A stretch of 28,320 nucleotides of DNA, from NCBI GenBank assembly GCA_015661135.1, contig JACVXW010000043.1, positions 1-28,320 on the forward strand, given 5' to 3'. The stretch's first letter is position 1, and the number at the start of each line of letters is the position of its first letter. This document shows, piece by piece, positions 24,789-28,320 of the stretch. Below the pieces are notes generated by a model that saw only the letters and a program-made list of their open reading frames with translations, made no database searches and was not told the DNA's origin. Made by a program: the position numbers and the translations under genes. The DNA is from Chloroflexota bacterium. GTDB taxonomy: Bacteria > Chloroflexota > Limnocylindria > Limnocylindrales > CSP1-4.

Positions 24789-25765
24789 GCCACGGCCTGC
24801 CTGGTCACGACACTGCCCGCTATTCGACCGCCGACCGCCTCGATGAGCCCGAGCGAACGGAGCAGGACGCCCATGGCTCCTCGAGCGTCATCGTCGAGCG
24901 GCAGGAGGGGCGCCCGAACCGCGTCGCCGTCGAGGATACCCATGAGGGCCAGGGCGGCTTTCGCCGGGACCGGATTTGGTCCGCCGCGGAAGTTGCCCTG
25001 GAAGAGTGGCAACCAGCGCTCGTGGATCCGTCGGGCGCCGTCCCAGTCGCCCGCGTGCGCGGCGGCGCACAGCGCCACGAGCTCACCGGGGATCTCATTG
25101 GAGGCCACCGAAACGACGCCGTCGCCGCCCATCGCGAGGATCGGCAGGGTCCACGCGTCGTCGCCGGCCAGGACGGCAACATGACGCGGTCGATCCCGGC
25201 AGATCCGCGCAATCTGGTCGAGGTTGCCGCTGGCCTCCTTGACCGCGATGACCCGCGGGTGCTCGGCAAGCCCCAGGAACGTGTCGGCATCGACGTTCGT
25301 GCCGGTCCGTCCCGGGACGTTGTACACCACGATGGGCAGATCGCCCTCGTCCGCGACCGCGCGGTAGTGGGCGAGCAGCATCCGACCGTCGGGTCGGTTG
25401 TAGTACGGGGCGACCACGAGCGCGGCGTCGGCTCCCAGCTCCGCCGCACGCCGGGTGGCCCGGATCGTCGCTGCCGTGTCGTTGGTCCCGGTTCCTGCGA
25501 TCACCTGGATGCGTGCCGCCGACGGTCGCTCGGCGGCCACTTCGATCGTCGCCCTGATGAGCCGCTCGCGCTCAGCCTCGGACAGGGTTGGTGACTCGCC
25601 GGTCGTGCCGCACGGCACGAGGCCATCGATTCCGGCCAGGATCTGCCAGCGGACAAGCGTCCGGAAGTTGGCCTCATCAAGGGCGCCGTCGGCGGTGAAC
25701 GGGGTGACGAGGGCGGTGAACGCCCCGCGCAACAGGGGGCGATTCGGGCGGGCGGCGGTGGTCAT
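24785..25765 (-). CDS. dapA: 4-hydroxy-tetrahydrodipicolinate synthase
   Basis: A 326-residue class I aldolase that condenses pyruvate with aspartate semialdehyde. Signatures are RGAFTALVTPF, the substrate-binding GTTGESPTLSEAE, APYYNRPDGRML, YNVPGRTGTN with the catalytic tyrosine, and the Schiff-base lysine in IAVKEASGN, in the expected order. The start at MTTAARPNR is chosen because AGGA lies eight bases upstream and the fold begins soon after. A longer frame from 25816 would touch the dapB stop. The C-terminal tail is a little longer than usual. It is the second gene of the lysine operon. Confidence 0.95.
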   Translation of the reverse strand: MTTAARPNRPLLRGAFTALVTPFTADGALDEANFRTLVRWQILAGIDGLVPCGTTGESPTLSEAERERLIRATIEVAAERPSAARIQVIAGTGTNDTAATIRATRRAAELGADAALVVAPYYNRPDGRMLLAHYRAVADEGDLPIVVYNVPGRTGTNVDADTFLGLAEHPRVIAVKEASGNLDQIARICRDRPRHVAVLAGDDAWTLPILAMGGDGVVSVASNEIPGELVALCAAAHAGDWDGARRIHERWLPLFQGNFRGGPNPVPAKAALALMGILDGDAVRAPLLPLDDDARGAMGVLLRSLGLIEAVGGRIAGSVVTRQAVA

Positions 25766-25815
25766 GTCGCTGTTCCTTTCGAGTGGCGAGGATAGGAAGG
25801 GCGTCGATGGACGCA

Positions 25816-26440
25816 TCAGGCGGCGACGGTGCCGCGCGCGAGTAGCGCGTCGACGATCGGATCGAACGGATGGAGACCCGCCGGACGTTCCATGCGGAGC
25901 AGCCAGTCGGCGGCGGCGAGGATGCCGGCGGCGTACGCGGATCGGTCCCGCGCCGTCAGACGGAGCTCGAGCGACTCCCCCGGGGCATCGAAACCGACCA
26001 GGTGCATTCCCGGCGACGACCCTGCCCGGATCGACACGACCTCGAGGTCGTCCGACGCCGTCAGGTTGGGATGTTGGCCGACGATTCGGGCCGTCAGCTC
26101 CCGGGCGGTGCCGGACGGCCGGTCACGCTTCGCCCGGCGATGCCACTCGACGAGGTACGGATCGAACCCGTCGACGTGCCCGAAGAGCTCCACCGCCCGG
26201 TCCACGAGGCGCCCGAACAACGTGACACCGATGCTGAAGTTCGCGGCTGCCACGGCGGCAGCCTCGTGGCCGACCAGCAACCCCTCGACGAGGTTGCGGT
26301 CGGTTGTCCAGGCCGTCGTCGCAGCGGTCATGTAGCCCTGAAACCGGGCGGCCGAGGACGAGGACGCCGTCACCGCGCTGTCGGGCGGCATCCGCGACCG
26401 CGCGCCCGAGCGGGCCGTCGCCGAGGATAGTGATCTGCAT
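25816..26440 (-). pseudogene. dapB: 4-hydroxy-tetrahydrodipicolinate reductase with an internal out-of-frame deletion
   Basis: The N-terminus lies in one frame from ATG 26440 (MQITILGDGPLGRAVADAAR, then VLVLGRPVSG), with the glycine-rich NAD(P)-binding turn. The rest lies in another frame from about 26335 on: TTAWTTDRNLVEG, the ANFSIGVTLFGRL motif, VEWHRRAKRDRPSGTARE with the catalytic basic motif and SGTA, then the normal end. The two parts meet near 26340. About 50-60 residues usual between them, including the segment where a strand ends in DFT or DFS before the GTTG-type loop, are absent. Either a deletion of roughly 150 bases occurred or the sequence is collapsed there. The reductase is needed for lysine and cell-wall diaminopimelate, so a dead copy would need a substitute elsewhere. 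GGAGGGAG lies seven bases before the ATG. Confidence 0.85.
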
Positions 26441-26502
26441 GTCCGTGCTCCCTCCCCACCCTGGATGTGGTTGCGGAGCCGCCGGAGTGGAGGTGCCAGG
26501 GC

Positions 26503-26540
26503 AAACGAAAAGCCGCGGTCACCGTCAGTGGTGCCGCGGC
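26503..26540 (-). terminator. Intrinsic terminator in the lysine operon leader
   Basis: On the minus strand GCCGCGG (26540-26534) and CACC (26533-26530) pair with GGTG (26523-26520) and CCGCGGC (26518-26512). There is one bulged base and a six-base loop. TTTTCGTTT follows directly (26511-26503). This is the only hairpin in the window with a clear U tract. It stands 63 bases before the dapB start, inside the leader, so it can only serve attenuation. Confidence 0.85.
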
Positions 26541-26606
26541 CCCTGGAGCCTCCGTTCCCTGGAGGCCCCGGTTCGTCAGTGGACGCGCCGTCAGAGCCCC
26601 AGGGCC
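26538..26606 (-). promoter_or_regulatory. Predicted antiterminator of the lysine attenuator
   Basis: GGCCCTGGGGCT (26606-26595) can pair with GGCTCCAGGGGCC (26550-26538) in about twelve base pairs with one bulge. The second segment includes the first three bases of the terminator's 5' arm, so the two folds exclude each other. The first segment lies in the last codons of the leader peptide. A ribosome reaching the stop would cover it and let the terminator form; a ribosome stalled upstream would leave it free. Pairings were found by eye, without energy calculation. Confidence 0.6.
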
Positions 26607-26671
26607 CGTGCCTCCCGGCAGGGCCGCCAGAGCTTCTTCTTCGAGTCACTCGAGAAGAAACGGCCGTTCAT
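26591..26671 (-). CDS. Lysine-rich leader peptide of the dap operon
   Basis: A 26-codon open frame with ATG at 26671 and TGA at 26593-26591. Codons 11, 12 and 13 are all AAG, giving KKK in the segment SSDSKKKLWR. The Lys codons sit in the 3' arm of a hairpin: TTTCTTC plus TCGAG (codons 4-8) pair with CTCGA plus GAAGAAG (codons 9-13) with one bulge, closed outside by GGCCG and CGGCC. This is the layout of a classic attenuator, with hairpin 1 over the regulatory codons. No Shine-Dalgarno is present, but the ATG falls at the expected first base of the transcript, so leaderless translation is likely. The peptide itself probably has no other function. Confidence 0.7.
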   Translation of the reverse strand: MNGRFFSSDSKKKLWRPCREARALGL

Positions 26672-26678
26672 GTGCGGA

Positions 26679-26708
26679 ACTATACGCATAACCGCAAAGC
26701 CGATGCAA
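26679..26708 (-). promoter_or_regulatory. Promoter of the lysine operon leader
   Basis: On the minus strand TTGCAT (26708-26703), an 18-base spacer and TATAGT (26684-26679). Transcription should start about seven bases past the -10, at or next to the ATG of the leader peptide (26671). The region lies in a locally AT-richer patch between metX and dapB, which stands out from the surrounding GC-rich DNA. Confidence 0.6.
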
Positions 26709-26755
26709 CTATTTCCCTTCTGCGCCACATTCTCGCCCTGGCGACGCTCCGGACA

Positions 26756-27808
26756 TCAGGCCGCAAGCGCCTCCTGGAGCAGGACGGTCAGCTGGTCCCA
26801 CTCCACCAGAAACGCGTCGTGGCCCTTGGTGGAGGTGATCTGGCGGTGCCGGGCCGGCACGCCTGCTGCGAGCGCCGCGTCCACCAGCGCTTTGACCTGT
26901 TGGGGCCCGTAGAGGATGTCGTCCTGGATTGCCACGCCGGTCACTTTTACTCCGCCGCTGGCCAATGAGGCCATGGCCGCGTCGATCCCGCCTCGACCAT
27001 CGCCGATGTCGTGCCGGTCCATGGCTCCAGTGAGGATCCGGTACGTGGCGGCGTCGAAGCGATTGACGAGCTTGCGGCCCTGGTGTTCAAGGTAGCTGAC
27101 GATGGAGAGTCGACCGTCGGACTCGCGCGAACGCCCGAAGCGCTCCTCAAAGTCCGCCTCACTTCGATACGTGGTCATTGCGAGCTGCCTGGCGAGGGCC
27201 AGCCCTTCAACCCCGAGCCGCTCCAGCAACTGGACCTGGAGATGGTTCCAGGCAACCGCAAGCGGGCCGGTCGCCGCGGGAGCCGCGATAGGCATCACAT
27301 GGCGGACGGCGACCGGTCGCTGCAGCGCAATCTCAAGTGCAACCATCCCGCCGAGCGACCCGCCGACGACGAGGGCCAGCTCATCGATACCGAGGGCGTC
27401 AAGCAGCCGCCAGTGGGCGGCCGCCTGGTCACGGGTGGAGATCGACGGGAAGTCGTCGCCGTACGGCCGGTTCGTCCGCGGGTCGATCGAGGTCGGCCCC
27501 GTGCTTCCGTAGCGGCCGCCAAGCAGGTTGGCGGACAGAACGCCAAGCCGATCGGTGTCCAGGGCGCGTCCGCGCCCGATCAGCGGTGCCCACCAGTCGC
27601 CGGCCGCATCGGCCGAACCCGTCAGAGCGTGAACCACGACCACCTGAGGCGCCTTTCCGGGCCGAGGGCCGTCATGGCGGTAGGCGACCGTCAACTCCGG
27701 GAGCGTCGTCCCGTCCGTGAGGGCGAATCGCCCCAGCGACGCGGTCCCGAGCCGGCCGGTCCCCGTGAGGAGACCGGCCGGCGGGGTCGTGGGGACGTCC
27801 AGCGTCAC
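26756..27808 (-). CDS. metX: Homoserine O-acetyltransferase (alpha/beta hydrolase fold)
   Basis: A 350-residue acyltransferase that activates homoserine with acetyl-CoA for methionine synthesis. Motifs are LPELTVAYRHDG, VHALTGSADAAGDWW, GGRYGSTGPTSIDP, the nucleophile serine 151 in VVGGSLGGMVALE, and HVMPIAAPA. Near the end are the aspartate in IQDDILYGP and the histidine in GHDAFLVE. GTG 27808 overlaps the stop of metY by four bases (GTGA), so the two are translated together. The acyl group could be succinyl in some relatives; acetyl is the default for this MetX type. The next minus-strand unit, the lysine leader, begins 48 bases after the stop. Confidence 0.93.
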   Translation of the reverse strand: MTLDVPTTPPAGLLTGTGRLGTASLGRFALTDGTTLPELTVAYRHDGPRPGKAPQVVVVHALTGSADAAGDWWAPLIGRGRALDTDRLGVLSANLLGGRYGSTGPTSIDPRTNRPYGDDFPSISTRDQAAAHWRLLDALGIDELALVVGGSLGGMVALEIALQRPVAVRHVMPIAAPAATGPLAVAWNHLQVQLLERLGVEGLALARQLAMTTYRSEADFEERFGRSRESDGRLSIVSYLEHQGRKLVNRFDAATYRILTGAMDRHDIGDGRGGIDAAMASLASGGVKVTGVAIQDDILYGPQQVKALVDAALAAGVPARHRQITSTKGHDAFLVEWDQLTVLLQEALAA

Positions 27809-28320
27809 CCGCCGACGCCGACGAGTTCGCCGTCGGCGGGACTCTCGGACGTCGCAGCGGCCAGCGCCTGCTCGAGGTCGGCGACCAGGTCGTCGATGTG
27901 CTCGAGACCGACCGACAGGCGGATGAGGTCTGAGGTCACGCCGGTCGAGGCCTGCTCGTCCGGCTCCAGCTGCGAATGGGTCGTCGAAGCGGGATGGATG
28001 ATGAGCGACTTCGCGTCGCCGACGTTGGCCAGCAGCGAGAAGATCTGGACGCTGTCGATGAGCCGGCGACCGGCCTCGCCGCCGCCCTTCACGCCGAACG
28101 TGACGATGCCGCCGAAGCCACCCGTCAGGTAACGCTTGGCGAGCTTGTGGGACGGATGCGACTCGAGGCCTGGGTAGCTCACCCAGGTCACTTCGGGCCG
28201 GGTCTCCAGCCACCTCGCGATGGCAAGCGCGTTCTCGCTGTGCCGGGTGATTCGCAGCGGCAACGTCTCGAGGCCCTGGAGAAACAGGAAGGAGTTGAAC
28301 GGGCTGAGCGCAGGGCCGAG
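27805..28320 (-). CDS. metY: O-acetylhomoserine sulfhydrylase, C-terminal part
   Basis: Open to the right edge; the 5' part lies outside the window. The 171 residues present are the C-terminal half of a Cys/Met metabolism PLP enzyme: GPALSPFNSFLFLQGLETL, then LRITRHSENALAIARWLE, WVSYPGLESHP, GGFGGIVTFGVKGG, the SLANVGDAKSLIIHPASTTH-like stretch with the substrate-binding region, and IRLSVGLEHIDDLVADLEQAL. The LGPALSPFNSFL and NVGDAKSL motifs favour O-acetylhomoserine sulfhydrylase, which makes homocysteine from acetylhomoserine and sulfide, over cystathionine gamma-synthase. The direct coupling to metX agrees. Confidence 0.92.
   Translation of the reverse strand, partial: LGPALSPFNSFLFLQGLETLPLRITRHSENALAIARWLETRPEVTWVSYPGLESHPSHKLAKRYLTGGFGGIVTFGVKGGGEAGRRLIDSVQIFSLLANVGDAKSLIIHPASTTHSQLEPDEQASTGVTSDLIRLSVGLEHIDDLVADLEQALAAATSESPADGELVGVGG

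Noticed and set aside
26441..26649. N-terminal extension of dapB in its downstream frame
   Set aside because: It reads through the terminator and the leader and has no family resemblance; the real DapB N-terminus starts at 26440 in another frame.
26441..26755. Lysine (L-box) riboswitch or T-box upstream of dapB
   Set aside because: Neither the conserved L-box core nor the T-box sequence was recognised, while a leader peptide with Lys codons and an attenuator explains the region.

Overview
The window is about 28 kb of GC-rich chromosomal DNA, densely packed with short or overlapping gene junctions (many ATGA, GTGA or TTGA stop/start overlaps). Non-ATG starts are common, and at least two promoters look leaderless. 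The gene set points to an uncultured Chloroflexota-like lineage (Limnocylindria/Ellin6529-type) or a related deep actinobacterial-like group: an F420-type luciferase-fold oxidoreductase, a PucR regulator beside type I glutamine synthetase, a two-radical-SAM lipoate cluster, a Tad/CpaF ATPase and a succinylase-type lysine operon. The taxonomy is an inference, not read from a marker gene.

Left part (1-9.3 kb), plus strand. It holds a partial LLM oxidoreductase, an Lrp/AsnC regulator fused through six membrane helices to a GGDEF domain, and a cystathionine gamma-synthase-type gene broken by a frameshift. These are followed by ResB, a PucR-type regulator, glnA with a terminator, tRNA-Pro(CGG) and a tandem ACT-domain protein.

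Accessory-looking block (9.3-14.1 kb), plus strand. A SLOG-like nucleotide-sensing protein with SLATT-like membrane segments is followed by a TIR domain anchored to an extracytoplasmic beta-propeller, then a lipoprotein of unknown function. The block ends at a decayed IS481-type transposase fragment. It resembles nucleotide-signalling conflict systems.

Lipoate block (14.2-19.4 kb), minus strand. It encodes a lipoate-protein ligase family protein, a GcvH-like carrier with an unusual lipoylation motif, a radical SAM enzyme, an LplA protein with an LplB-like C-terminus, a second radical SAM enzyme and an NTF2-like protein. The set matches the recently defined Lpl(AB)/LipS1/LipS2 lipoate assembly route.

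Right part (19.5-28.3 kb). An MDR oxidoreductase converges on a CpaF ATPase that is fused in frame to a RidA domain. Upstream of cpaF lies the minus-strand lysine operon dapB-dapA-dapD-lysA. It is preceded by a leader that looks like a lysine-responsive transcription attenuator: a 26-codon leader peptide with three consecutive AAG codons, a pause hairpin over those codons, an antiterminator that overlaps the last leader codons, and a strong intrinsic terminator. The window closes with metX and the 3' part of metY.

Several genes (the metB-like gene, dapB, lysA and the SLOG gene) carry small out-of-frame deletions or lost stops. They are either real decay or errors in the assembled sequence, and this should be settled before any of them is called a pseudogene.
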